From: Gemmatimonadota bacterium
GTDB taxonomy: Bacteria; Gemmatimonadota; Gemmatimonadetes; Longimicrobiales; Gaopeijiaceae
Assembly (NCBI GenBank): GCA_028875075.1
Contig: JAPPGF010000017.1
Coordinates: forward strand, 1-64,000
Direction of reading: 5' to 3'
Length of the DNA: 64,000 nt
The notes beneath the pieces are model-generated. The model did no database searches and had not been told where the DNA came from. It saw nothing but the letters and a program-made list of their open reading frames with translations. Every line of letters starts with the position of its first letter. Within the stretch, counting starts at the first letter, position 1. Of the stretch, positions 26,062 through 33,727 are shown piece by piece. Made by a program: the position numbers and the translations under genes.

Positions 26062-26793
26062 GTGGCTCCGTGGGTCGTCGTCGGCATCTACGGGCTCGTC
26101 ACCGACCTTGCGACGGGGCTGGGCGCCCTCCCCTTCGCCTTCGTGCGGACGGTGTCCCGGCGGGCCGTCGCCATCTCGAACGCGCTGGCCGCCGGGCTCA
26201 TGCTCGGGGCGAGCTTCGGGCTCGTGGCCGAGGGGACCGCGCACGGGAGCTGGCAGACGCTGCTCGGGGCCGTCGCCGGCGTCGCGTTCATCCTCGCCAC
26301 GCAGCGTGCGCTCGAGGGCCACGACCTCGAGATCGGTTCCCTGCAGGGGGCCGACGCCCGGCGCGTGGCGCTCATGCTCATCGTCATGACCGTCCACTCC
26401 TTCTCGGAGGGGGTGGCGGTCGGCGTCTCGTTCGGCGGGGGCGTCACGCTGGCGACGGTCATCACGGTGGCGATCGCCGTGCACAACATCCCCGAGGGGC
26501 TCGCGATCAGCGCGGTGCTCCGGCCGAGGGGCGTCTCGGTGTGGAAGTGCGCGGCCTGGAGCGTCTTCTCGTCGCTCCCGCAGCCGCTGATGGCGGTTCC
26601 CGCGTTCCTCTTCGTCGAGGTGTTCCGCCCCGCGCTCCCCTACGGGATCGGCTTCGCGGCGGGCGCCATGGTGTTCATGGTGCTGGTCGAGCTGTTGCCC
26701 GAGGCCTACGAGACGGAGAGGAAGCCGACGGTGGCGCTGCTCGTGAGCCTCGCGCTCGTCGGGATGGTGCTCTTCCAGCGCGTGCTGGGCTGA
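26062..26793 (+). CDS. second ZIP family metal transporter (243 aa)
   Basis: This is another ZIP protein with the helix-4 motif MTVHSFSEGVAVGVSFGG and the helix-5 motif AIAVHNIPEGLAISAVLRPR, which matches the canonical HNIPEG site better than its neighbour. Seven bases separate it from the first ZIP gene, so both are likely one transcript and might act together, possibly as a heterodimer or as transporters of different metals. The start is GTG 26062. Its last six codons plus the following flank are duplicated about 400 bases downstream (27160-27214). Confidence 0.88.
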   Translation: MAPWVVVGIYGLVTDLATGLGALPFAFVRTVSRRAVAISNALAAGLMLGASFGLVAEGTAHGSWQTLLGAVAGVAFILATQRALEGHDLEIGSLQGADARRVALMLIVMTVHSFSEGVAVGVSFGGGVTLATVITVAIAVHNIPEGLAISAVLRPRGVSVWKCAAWSVFSSLPQPLMAVPAFLFVEVFRPALPYGIGFAAGAMVFMVLVELLPEAYETERKPTVALLVSLALVGMVLFQRVLG

Positions 26794-26816
26794 GGCCGTT
26801 CCCGGACTCCCTGGAG
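26762..26816 (+). repeat. 55-bp direct repeat, copy 1 (3' end of ZIP gene)
   Basis: The 55 bases covering the end of the second ZIP gene, its TGA and 23 flanking bases recur at 27160-27214 with one mismatch. The offset is 398 bases. The repeat brackets a non-coding segment with an AT-rich regulatory-looking patch. Confidence 0.9.
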
Positions 26817-27022
26817 TTCGGGGCGCGGAACGAGAGACCAGTCGAACCGGGCGTATCTCCCGCCCCCAAGGGTGGTTTCGGCGGTCAGACCGCACCTCGG
26901 TCGGCTCCGCCGACGGCACCTCGAGTCTGTTCGAGCGCAACCGGCGGCTGATTCCCAACTGTGAGGCTTCGCTGCCCTGCAGGCCCCGAGGGGTACCAAC
27001 CACCGAACGGGCTTGCTCCTCC

Positions 27023-27089
27023 CTTATATGAGAGTTGAGCGCTCATAAGATTAAGTTCATATCCTTTTATGAGCGGCGTGGACTCATAA
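27023..27089. promoter_or_regulatory. AT-rich cluster of CTCATAA/TTATGAG motifs
   Basis: CGCTCATAA at 27040-27048 is matched by the exact inverted copy TTATGAGCG at 27067-27075; another ACTCATAA occurs at about 27082-27089 and a degenerate TTATATGAG at 27024-27032. The patch is strongly AT-rich against the GC-rich background and lies 130 bases before the beta-lactamase-like gene. An operator for a dimeric repressor, or a promoter, is likely. The remaining gap (26817-27219) has no gene. Confidence 0.4.
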
Positions 27090-27159
27090 CCTTTCAACTA
27101 TGTCAGGGAGACGAATGGCCGACAGAGAGCATCGGGCCGGGGTGCTCCGCAAACAGCCC

Positions 27160-27214
27160 GGATGGTGCTCTTCCAGCGCGTCCTGGGCTGAGGCCGTTCC
27201 CGGACTCCCTGGAG
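27160..27214 (+). repeat. 55-bp direct repeat, copy 2 (upstream of beta-lactamase-like gene)
   Basis: This copy of the ZIP 3' end has one mismatch to 26762-26816. Its last bases (CTGGAGG) now supply the ribosome binding site of the following serine hydrolase gene. Confidence 0.9.
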
Positions 27215-27219
27215 GCGCG

Positions 27220-28617
27220 GTGCTCCGCCGACCACGCTTCGCTTTCGCCGTGCTCCGGACCGCTGCCGTCTTCGCGGCGCTGACCGCCGCACCTGCGAAC
27301 GCTCAGACGTCTCGGGCCGATAGGATCGCCGCTATGGACTCGATCGCGGAGTCGCCGCTCGTGGAAGGGCGGGTCGCGGGGCTCGCAGTCATCGTGGTCC
27401 AAGGCGCCGACACGTTACTGATGAAGGCGTACGGAGAGGCGGACGTTGAATGGGGCGTTCCGATGACCGAGGACGCGGTCTTCGAGATCGGGTCGGTGAC
27501 CAAGCAATTTACGGCGGCGGCGATCCTCAAGCTACGCGACAAAGGCAAACTCGACCTCGACGCCGAGCTCACGGACTATCTTCCCGACTATCCGACGCAG
27601 GGTCATCGGATTCCGGTTCGTCGGCTGCTCGATCACACATCGGGGATCCAGGGCGTGACGGAGATGGAGGCCTTTCGCACGATCCGCGGACAAGAGCTCC
27701 CCCGGGACAGCCTCGTCACCCTGTTCGCCGGCGCGCCTTTCCTGTTTCCCCCAGGCGAAGCCCTGATCTACAACAACTCAGCCTACATCCTCCTCGGGCA
27801 CATCATCGAGAAGGTCAGCGGGATGTCCTATGAGGAGTACATTGAGGAAGAGCTGTTCGCCGAACTCGGCATGTCACGCTCGAGCTATTGTTCCAACAGT
27901 GAAGTCGTCAAGAGACGTGCCCATGGGTATCAGTGGACGCCGAACGGATTGGTGCGCCGCCCGTATGCGAGCCATATCTGGCCGTTCTCGGCGGGATCCC
28001 TCTGTTCGACGATCGGCGATCTCACCCGCTGGTTGCAGGCGCTCCACGGCGGGCGGGTCCTGCCGGACGCCTCCTACCAGGACATGATCACGCCGGTACC
28101 ACTCAATGACGGTACTCCGGTCCGCTATGCCATGGGTCTATCGGTGGCGCCGGATGTCGGGGGTCGGTCCGTAATCAGCCACGGTGGCGGCACCTCGGGC
28201 TTCGTGTCGGACACGCGTTACTACCCGGAGCACGACGTTACGGTGGTGATGCTGGTCAACACGGCCGGCAACCTGTCTCCCACCGCACTGTCGATGGAGA
28301 TGATGGACGTTCTCCTCCCCCGCGTGCCGTTCGAGACCGGGAGATTCACGGGAGACACCGGGGCGCTGGTCGGGACGTATGCGGGCGCCTCCCGGGACGG
28401 TGAACTCGTCTTCACGGTGGCCGCCACCAACGGGGGGCTCCGGGCTGGGCCTGAGGGTGGCCAGTCGGCGCCCCTGGCTTGGTCGGACGGGTGGACATTC
28501 CGCGTCGGTCCGGTCCAGATCGTGACCTTCGAGCGCGATGGGGGTGAGGGTCCCGCAACCGTAATGCGGATCGACGGCGGTGGTAGCCACTACGTGCTCC
28601 GACGGCAACGGGACTGA
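27220..28617 (+). CDS. serine hydrolase, class C beta-lactamase/penicillin-binding fold (465 aa)
   Basis: A signal peptide (FAFAVLRTAAVFAALTAAPA, ending ANAQ) sends it to the periplasm. The beta-lactamase-fold catalytic triad motifs are all present: SxxK in IGSVTKQFTAAAIL, YxN in LIYNNSAYILLGHI, and the third motif as SHGGGTSGF. A C-terminal extension of about 100 residues forms a beta-rich lipocalin-like domain, as in many esterase or D-peptidase members. It could be an esterase, peptidase or beta-lactamase; such long forms are mostly not true lactamases. The start is GTG 27220 after GGAGG, formed by the repeated 55-bp element. Confidence 0.87.
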   Translation: MLRRPRFAFAVLRTAAVFAALTAAPANAQTSRADRIAAMDSIAESPLVEGRVAGLAVIVVQGADTLLMKAYGEADVEWGVPMTEDAVFEIGSVTKQFTAAAILKLRDKGKLDLDAELTDYLPDYPTQGHRIPVRRLLDHTSGIQGVTEMEAFRTIRGQELPRDSLVTLFAGAPFLFPPGEALIYNNSAYILLGHIIEKVSGMSYEEYIEEELFAELGMSRSSYCSNSEVVKRRAHGYQWTPNGLVRRPYASHIWPFSAGSLCSTIGDLTRWLQALHGGRVLPDASYQDMITPVPLNDGTPVRYAMGLSVAPDVGGRSVISHGGGTSGFVSDTRYYPEHDVTVVMLVNTAGNLSPTALSMEMMDVLLPRVPFETGRFTGDTGALVGTYAGASRDGELVFTVAATNGGLRAGPEGGQSAPLAWSDGWTFRVGPVQIVTFERDGGEGPATVMRIDGGGSHYVLRRQRD

Positions 28618-28895
28618 GGCACGGTCTCGGAGACGGACCGCGATCGGCGCAACGCCCGCAGCATCTCGGTCTAGGTCCGCTCGGAGAGGAGAACGGGGGC
28701 CACTTCTGTAGGAGATCGCCCCACGGTGCCACGGTGCTGCTCATCGAAGGGCTTCCTCTACCCGGTGTGGAAAGGGTGATCGCAAGGCTTCAGCGGCATC
28801 GAGGCGGGCTGCAAGGGGGCTGACCAGTTCCGAGCCGGTTCGTACCTTGGCGCCGGAGCCGCTACCCTCCGGCAACCACAAACCAAGGAGGTCCG

Positions 28896-29369
28896 GTGAC
28901 CATTCAGGAGACGCTGGCGACGCAGCTCAGTAATTCGCTCAAGTTCTTTCGGCAGACCACGTCCGCCTTCAACGAGGACGACTCGGGGTTCCGGCCCGAC
29001 CCGGAGATGTTCACCGTCGCGGGCCAGGTCGCGCACGCCGCCGACACGGTCGACTGGTTCGTGGAGGGCGCGTTCGGCGAGGGCTGGGACATGGACTTCG
29101 AGGCGATCGAGGCGCGGATCAGGAAGGTCGAGTCGCTCGAGCAGGCGAACGCCTGGCTCGCCCGCGCGTTCTACGCGGCGATCCGCACGGTGGAGTGGGC
29201 GAGCGACGACGAGCTGTCCGCCCCCGTCCCCGACGAGCGGATGATGCCCGGGATGCCCCGCGCGGGGATCGTGAACGGGATCGTCGACCACACCGCCCAC
29301 CACCGGGGATCGCTCGCGGTCTACCTCCGCGTGATGGGCAGAACGCCGCCGATGCCCTACGCCGAATGA
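28896..29369 (+). CDS. DinB-family four-helix metalloprotein (157 aa)
   Basis: The protein has the DinB/YfiT fold: helix 1 IQETLATQLSNSLKFFRQTT, helix 2 with the first metal His (TVAGQVAHAADTVDWFV), and the last helix with DHTAHHRGSLAVYLRVMG, whose His pair completes the metal site. Members bind nickel or zinc and include thiol transferases using mycothiol or bacillithiol, but many are uncharacterised. The GTG at 28896 follows AAGGAGG at ideal spacing. It lies 195 bases before the halogenase and may or may not belong to the peptide cluster. The gap 28618-28895 holds nothing I can name. Confidence 0.82.
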   Translation: MTIQETLATQLSNSLKFFRQTTSAFNEDDSGFRPDPEMFTVAGQVAHAADTVDWFVEGAFGEGWDMDFEAIEARIRKVESLEQANAWLARAFYAAIRTVEWASDDELSAPVPDERMMPGMPRAGIVNGIVDHTAHHRGSLAVYLRVMGRTPPMPYAE

Positions 29370-29564
29370 CGGCGTCAGGGGCCGAAGGTGCCTGGGCCCG
29401 GCCCGGAGGAGCCGCCGGGGCACGGGGCCCGGGAGGGCCCCCGACATGCAAACCGCCCCGCCCGCGGCTATCGTAGGGGCCCAGCGGCGGCCGGAGGGGC
29501 TTCCCGGCGCGGGAAGCTTGGGCGCCGCAGCGGCCGACCGATCCACGCGGGGGTGAATGGGACG

Positions 29565-30839
29565 ATGCAACCGGGCGCGAACTCGTTGCGGAAGATCGCG
29601 GTCGTCGGCCGGGGAACCGCGGGCTCGCTTGCCGCCGCGAGCGTGACGCGCCTGCATCCCGGCGACTACGAGCTCGACCATATCTACGACTCCAGGATCC
29701 CGGTCATCGGCGTGGGCGAGGGCAGCTGGCCGAGCCTGGTCCAGGAGCTCCGGGTGCTGACCAACGTGCCGCACGAGACCGTCCAGCGGCGCCTCAACGG
29801 CACCCGCAAGTACGGCGTCCAGTTCGAGGGCTGGGGCCGGCGGGGCCGCGACTTCACCCACTTCTTCACGCCGCAGCAGGTGTCGTACGCCTACCACCTG
29901 TCGGCCGACCTGATGGCGGAGCTGCTGCAGGAGGCCGCGAGCGCGCGCCACGTGGACGCCAAGGTGTTGGGCATCACGAGCGGGGAGGACGGAGCCCGGG
30001 TCGAGTTCGAGGGCCTGCCGCCCGAGCGCTACGACCTGGTCTTCGACGCCCGCGGCTTCCCGAGGGAGCTCGATCCCGCGCAGCACGTCGACCTCTCCTT
30101 CATCCCGACCGACACGGCCGTCATCCGCCGCTGTCCGCCGGTCTTCGGGCAAGAGCGCGAGGGGCCCGTCCTCACGCCCACCTACACCCGGGCGGTCGCG
30201 CGCCCCCACGGCTGGGTCTTCGTGATCCCGCTCACGGCGCACACGTCCTACGGCTACGTCTTCAACCGCGACGTGTCGGACCTGGCCGAGGTCGAGGAGG
30301 ATTTCGACCGGCTCCTGGAGGCCGACGGCGTGCGCGACTTCGAGCAGCGCGCGGTGATCCCCTTCCCCAACTTCGTGCACCGCCGGATCTACGACGGCCG
30401 GGTGGCCCGGATCGGCAACGCGGCGGCGTTCATGGAGCCGCTCGAGGCGACGGCGATCGTGTCCGCGCAGCTGCAGATCGGGATGGTGCTCCACATCCGG
30501 CTCAACCGTCCGGCGGAGCACCTGGAGCGGGACGCGCCGGTCGTGAACCGCTTCCTCATGAACACCGTCCTCCGTTACGGGCTCTTCGTCGGCTGGCACT
30601 ATTCGTGCGGCTCCAAGTACGACAGCGGGTTCTGGCGCCACGCCAGGGACGACGCCTGGCCGCGGCACCGCGAGGTCACAGACCCCGGGGCGGTGGACTG
30701 CTCCGCGCTCGAGAAGTTCGACGAGATGATCGAGCTGCTGAACCGGCCGGTGATCGAGAAGACGGACTGGAACCGGATGTGCGCGGTGCCGCTCACGAGC
30801 TACGCCCAGGTCTCGCAGGGCCTGGGCTCCGGCCCCTAG
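29565..30839 (+). CDS. tryptophan-halogenase family flavin-dependent enzyme (424 aa)
   Basis: The Rossmann motif is VVGRGTAGSLAAA (residues 13-25), followed by the halogenase-type GVGEGSWPSL in place of GEATxP. Lys82 in TRKYGVQFEGWG aligns with the catalytic lysine that forms lysine chloramine, and MEPLEATAIVSAQ matches the PLxSTGI segment with the catalytic Glu. The WxWxIP motif is degenerate: HGWVFVIPLT. Family enzymes use FADH2, chloride or bromide and oxygen to halogenate aromatic rings, needing a separate flavin reductase, none of which is nearby. At 424 residues it is shorter than usual (about 500-540). It opens the RiPP cluster. An in-frame GTG at 29553 is an alternative start. Confidence 0.8.
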   Translation: MQPGANSLRKIAVVGRGTAGSLAAASVTRLHPGDYELDHIYDSRIPVIGVGEGSWPSLVQELRVLTNVPHETVQRRLNGTRKYGVQFEGWGRRGRDFTHFFTPQQVSYAYHLSADLMAELLQEAASARHVDAKVLGITSGEDGARVEFEGLPPERYDLVFDARGFPRELDPAQHVDLSFIPTDTAVIRRCPPVFGQEREGPVLTPTYTRAVARPHGWVFVIPLTAHTSYGYVFNRDVSDLAEVEEDFDRLLEADGVRDFEQRAVIPFPNFVHRRIYDGRVARIGNAAAFMEPLEATAIVSAQLQIGMVLHIRLNRPAEHLERDAPVVNRFLMNTVLRYGLFVGWHYSCGSKYDSGFWRHARDDAWPRHREVTDPGAVDCSALEKFDEMIELLNRPVIEKTDWNRMCAVPLTSYAQVSQGLGSGP

Positions 30840-30963
30840 CCCCGGAGCCGTCGCTTGCGCCCCGCCGCCCCCGCCCCGTCCGGCCCCCCGACCATGGGCC
30901 CGGTCCGCATGAGTCCCGCCGTCCCGTCGCTTCGTCCCCTTGATGAGGAGGCCAGGCCCGCCC

Positions 30964-31515
30964 GTGTTCAATAATCCGTTCAGCTCGTTTCACGACATCG
31001 TCGCCGACGCCAAGAAGGAGCGCGAGCAGCTCGACCGCCTGCTGACGGTCTCGACGCCCAGGGAGCGCCTGCTCGTGGCCTCTGCCGCGCTCCTGCTGTC
31101 CGTCTTCGGCGCCTGGCTCTTCCTCGGCAGCGTCACCCAGAGCGTCACGGTGGAGGGCGTGCTGCTGGGGCCCGACTGGGGTCCGCCCGGGGCCGGGCGC
31201 TCGGTCGAGGCGCTGGTCTGGCTCGAGGACGGCGTCGCCCCGGGCATCGAGGCCGGGATGCCGGCCGTGCTGGAGCTGCCCGGGGCGGAGGGCGGGGCGG
31301 ACGCGCTCGACGGGGAGGTTCTCTCCGTCTCCGCCGTGCCGCCGCTCGGGGGCACGGCGGCGCTCGAGGCCGCCGCCCCGCTCTCGCTCCGCCGGGTGGC
31401 CGTCCGGCTCGACGAGGAAGTCGACCTTTCGTCCCTCGCGGGGACCGAGTTCCGGCTGGTCGTCGACTTCGGCAGCCGGGCCCCGATCACGCTCTTCCGG
31501 ACGGGGCGAACGTAG
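30964..31515 (+). CDS. short HlyD-like secretion protein of the NHLM system (183 aa)
   Basis: The N-terminus (FNNPFSSFHDIVADAKKERE) is cytosolic, then one membrane helix (LLVASAALLLSVFGAWLFLG), then a small periplasmic beta-rich part beginning SVTQSVTVEGVLLG. NHLM-type HlyD proteins carry the same order ahead of paired ABC exporters. This one is short and lacks the long coiled-coil hairpin. The start is probably GTG 30964, 12 bases after GAGGAGG; ATG 30943 is possible. One base separates its stop from the C39 transporter start, so they are co-transcribed. Confidence 0.7.
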   Translation: MFNNPFSSFHDIVADAKKEREQLDRLLTVSTPRERLLVASAALLLSVFGAWLFLGSVTQSVTVEGVLLGPDWGPPGAGRSVEALVWLEDGVAPGIEAGMPAVLELPGAEGGADALDGEVLSVSAVPPLGGTAALEAAAPLSLRRVAVRLDEEVDLSSLAGTEFRLVVDFGSRAPITLFRTGRT

Positions 31516-31516
31516 T

Positions 31517-33727
31517 ATGCCGGCCACGGCCGCCGAGGAGGCGCGGGGCAACGGCCGGTCCGAGCCCAGGAGGCGAAGGCTCAGCACGCCGGTCGTGCTC
31601 CAGATGCACGCGTCCGAGTGCGGCGCGGCCTGCCTGGGCAGCGTGCTCGCCCATTTCGGGCGCTGGGTGCCGCTCACGGAGCTCCGCGAGCGATGCGAGG
31701 TGAGCCGGGACGGCAGCAGCGCCGCGGCCATCGCGCGCGCCGCGAGGCACTACGGCCTCGAGTGCAACGGGCTCGGCCTGCCCGCCGGGCAGCTCAAGAA
31801 GCTCGAGCTGCCGCTCGTCCTGTTCTGGCAGTTCAGCCATTTCGTCGTCCTGGAGGGCTTCGACGGGCGGAGCTTCTACCTGAACGACCCCTCGACGGGA
31901 CGCCGCAGGCTCTCCGCGGGGGAGTTCGAGAAGGGCTACAGCGGGATCGCGCTCCGGTTCAGCAAGGGCGAGGGCTTCAGCCCGGGCGGCGAGCCGCCCG
32001 GCCTGTTCGGCCGCCTCGGGGCGCTGCTCACGGGATCGTGGCGCGTACTCACGGGCGTGCTCGCGACCGCCCTCATGCTGACGCTGCTCGCGCTCGTCGT
32101 GCCCGCCGCGCTCGCGCTGTTCGTGGACGGCACGCTCGAGGACCGGGGGCCTTGGGGCGGGCTCGTGGCGGCGCTCCTTGGCGCCGCCCTGCTCGTCTAC
32201 GTGCTCTCGCTCCTGAAGCACCGGTTCCTCAAGCGGCTCGCGGTCCGGATCTCGGTGGCCGGCTACAGCCGGGGCCTCTCGCGGCTGCTCCGGCTTCCGG
32301 TTCCCTTCTTCGAGCACCGGCTGGTGGGCGACCTGACGGACCGGGTCTCCTTCGTCGACCGGATCTCGAAGAACCTGACGGACGAGTTCCTCGTGCTCGT
32401 CATCGACATGGCGATGAGCGTCGTGCTGCTGGCCGCCATGGCGGCCTACGACGTCCGCCTCGCGCTGCTCGTGCTCGCGCTCGCGGTGCTCCACGGCGTC
32501 GCGGCCCACTTCTTCAACCGGGCCCGGGCCGTCCGGAGCCAGGCGATGAGGCGCGAGCAGGGGCTCCTGATCGGCGTCGGCATGCAGATGCTCAGCCACG
32601 CGGACAACCTGCGCATGACGGGGGCCGACGACCGGTTCTTCGCGCGCTGGAGCGGCCAGCAGGCGCGCGAGCTCGAGGCCCGCCAGCTGCACGCCGAGCT
32701 GGGCTCCCTGAACGCCGCGCTCCCGGGCCTCGTCGCCATGCTACGGAGCGCCGTCGTGCTGGGCGTCGGCGGAAGCATGGTCCTGGCCGGCCAGATGAGC
32801 CTGGGCTCGCTCGTCGCCTTCTACGTCCTGGCCGAGATGTTCCTGGCGCCCGTCGGCCGCTTCCTGGAGTTCGCCGACAAGCGCCACGCGCTCGAGACCG
32901 ACCTGCAGCGGGTCGAGGACATCCACAGCGCCGCCGAGGACCCGGTCTTCGAGCGCCGGAGCCCCGAATCGGAGTCGATCGCCACCTTCAACGGCCGGCT
33001 CCAGCTCGCGGGCCAGCTCGAGCTCAGGGACGTCACGTTCGGCTTCAACAGGAGCCGGCCGCCGCTGATCAAGGACTTCAACCTGCTCGTCAAGCCGGGA
33101 CAGCGGGTCGCCGTGGTCGGTCCCAGCGGCTCCGGCAAGTCGACGCTGGCGCGGCTGGTCTCGGGCGTCTATCAGCCCTGGTCGGGCGAGATCCTCTTCG
33201 ACGGCCACCCCAGGGGCGGGATCCCCGAGGAGGTGCTCCGGCAGTCGATCTCGATGGTGAACCAGGAGGCCGTGCTCTTCTCGGCGTCGCTCCGCGACAA
33301 CATCACGCTCTGGAACCCGGCCGTCCCCGACGAGGCCATCTTCCCCGCGACCCGGGACGCCAGGATCCACGACGAGATCCTGCTGAGGCCGGACGGATAC
33401 CGGACGCTCGTCGACGAGGGCGGCGCCAACTTCAGCGGCGGCCAGCGGCAGCGGCTCGAGATCGCCCGCGCGCTCGTGGGCAACCCGACCGTGCTCATCC
33501 TGGACGAGGCGACGAGCGCGCTGGACGCCGCGACGGAGGAGTACGTCGACGAGGCGCTCCGGCGCCGGGGCGTCACGTGCCTCATCGTGGCGCACCGGCT
33601 GAGCACCGTGCGCGACTGCGACGAGATCATCGTGCTGGACAAGGGAGCGGAGGTGCAGCGGGGCACCCACGAGGCGCTGATCGCCGACCGGGGCGGCATG
33701 TACTACAAGCTGGTCAGGTCGGGCTGA
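31517..33727 (+). CDS. C39 peptidase/permease/ATPase exporter, NHLM bacteriocin type (736 aa)
   Basis: The N-terminal C39 peptidase has the catalytic Cys35 in QMHASECGAACLGSVLAHFG, His108 in FWQFSHFVVLEGF and Asp124 in YLNDPSTGRR, so the leader-cutting triad is intact. A six-helix permease follows (about 170-450). The ATPase has Walker A GPSGSGKST near 535, the signature FSGGQRQRL near 640 and Walker B LILDEATSALD near 660. It should cut the leader after a double-glycine-type site and export the peptide. Its substrate is most likely the precursor at 41623-41874, which ends its leader with AISAG. The stop overlaps the next gene's ATG (TGATG). Confidence 0.95.
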   Translation: MPATAAEEARGNGRSEPRRRRLSTPVVLQMHASECGAACLGSVLAHFGRWVPLTELRERCEVSRDGSSAAAIARAARHYGLECNGLGLPAGQLKKLELPLVLFWQFSHFVVLEGFDGRSFYLNDPSTGRRRLSAGEFEKGYSGIALRFSKGEGFSPGGEPPGLFGRLGALLTGSWRVLTGVLATALMLTLLALVVPAALALFVDGTLEDRGPWGGLVAALLGAALLVYVLSLLKHRFLKRLAVRISVAGYSRGLSRLLRLPVPFFEHRLVGDLTDRVSFVDRISKNLTDEFLVLVIDMAMSVVLLAAMAAYDVRLALLVLALAVLHGVAAHFFNRARAVRSQAMRREQGLLIGVGMQMLSHADNLRMTGADDRFFARWSGQQARELEARQLHAELGSLNAALPGLVAMLRSAVVLGVGGSMVLAGQMSLGSLVAFYVLAEMFLAPVGRFLEFADKRHALETDLQRVEDIHSAAEDPVFERRSPESESIATFNGRLQLAGQLELRDVTFGFNRSRPPLIKDFNLLVKPGQRVAVVGPSGSGKSTLARLVSGVYQPWSGEILFDGHPRGGIPEEVLRQSISMVNQEAVLFSASLRDNITLWNPAVPDEAIFPATRDARIHDEILLRPDGYRTLVDEGGANFSGGQRQRLEIARALVGNPTVLILDEATSALDAATEEYVDEALRRRGVTCLIVAHRLSTVRDCDEIIVLDKGAEVQRGTHEALIADRGGMYYKLVRSG

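Noticed and set aside
28758-30971. Long minus-strand open frame opposite DinB and the halogenase
   Set aside because: Low-complexity Arg/Asp/His/Val composition and no family motifs; the plus-strand genes explain the region.
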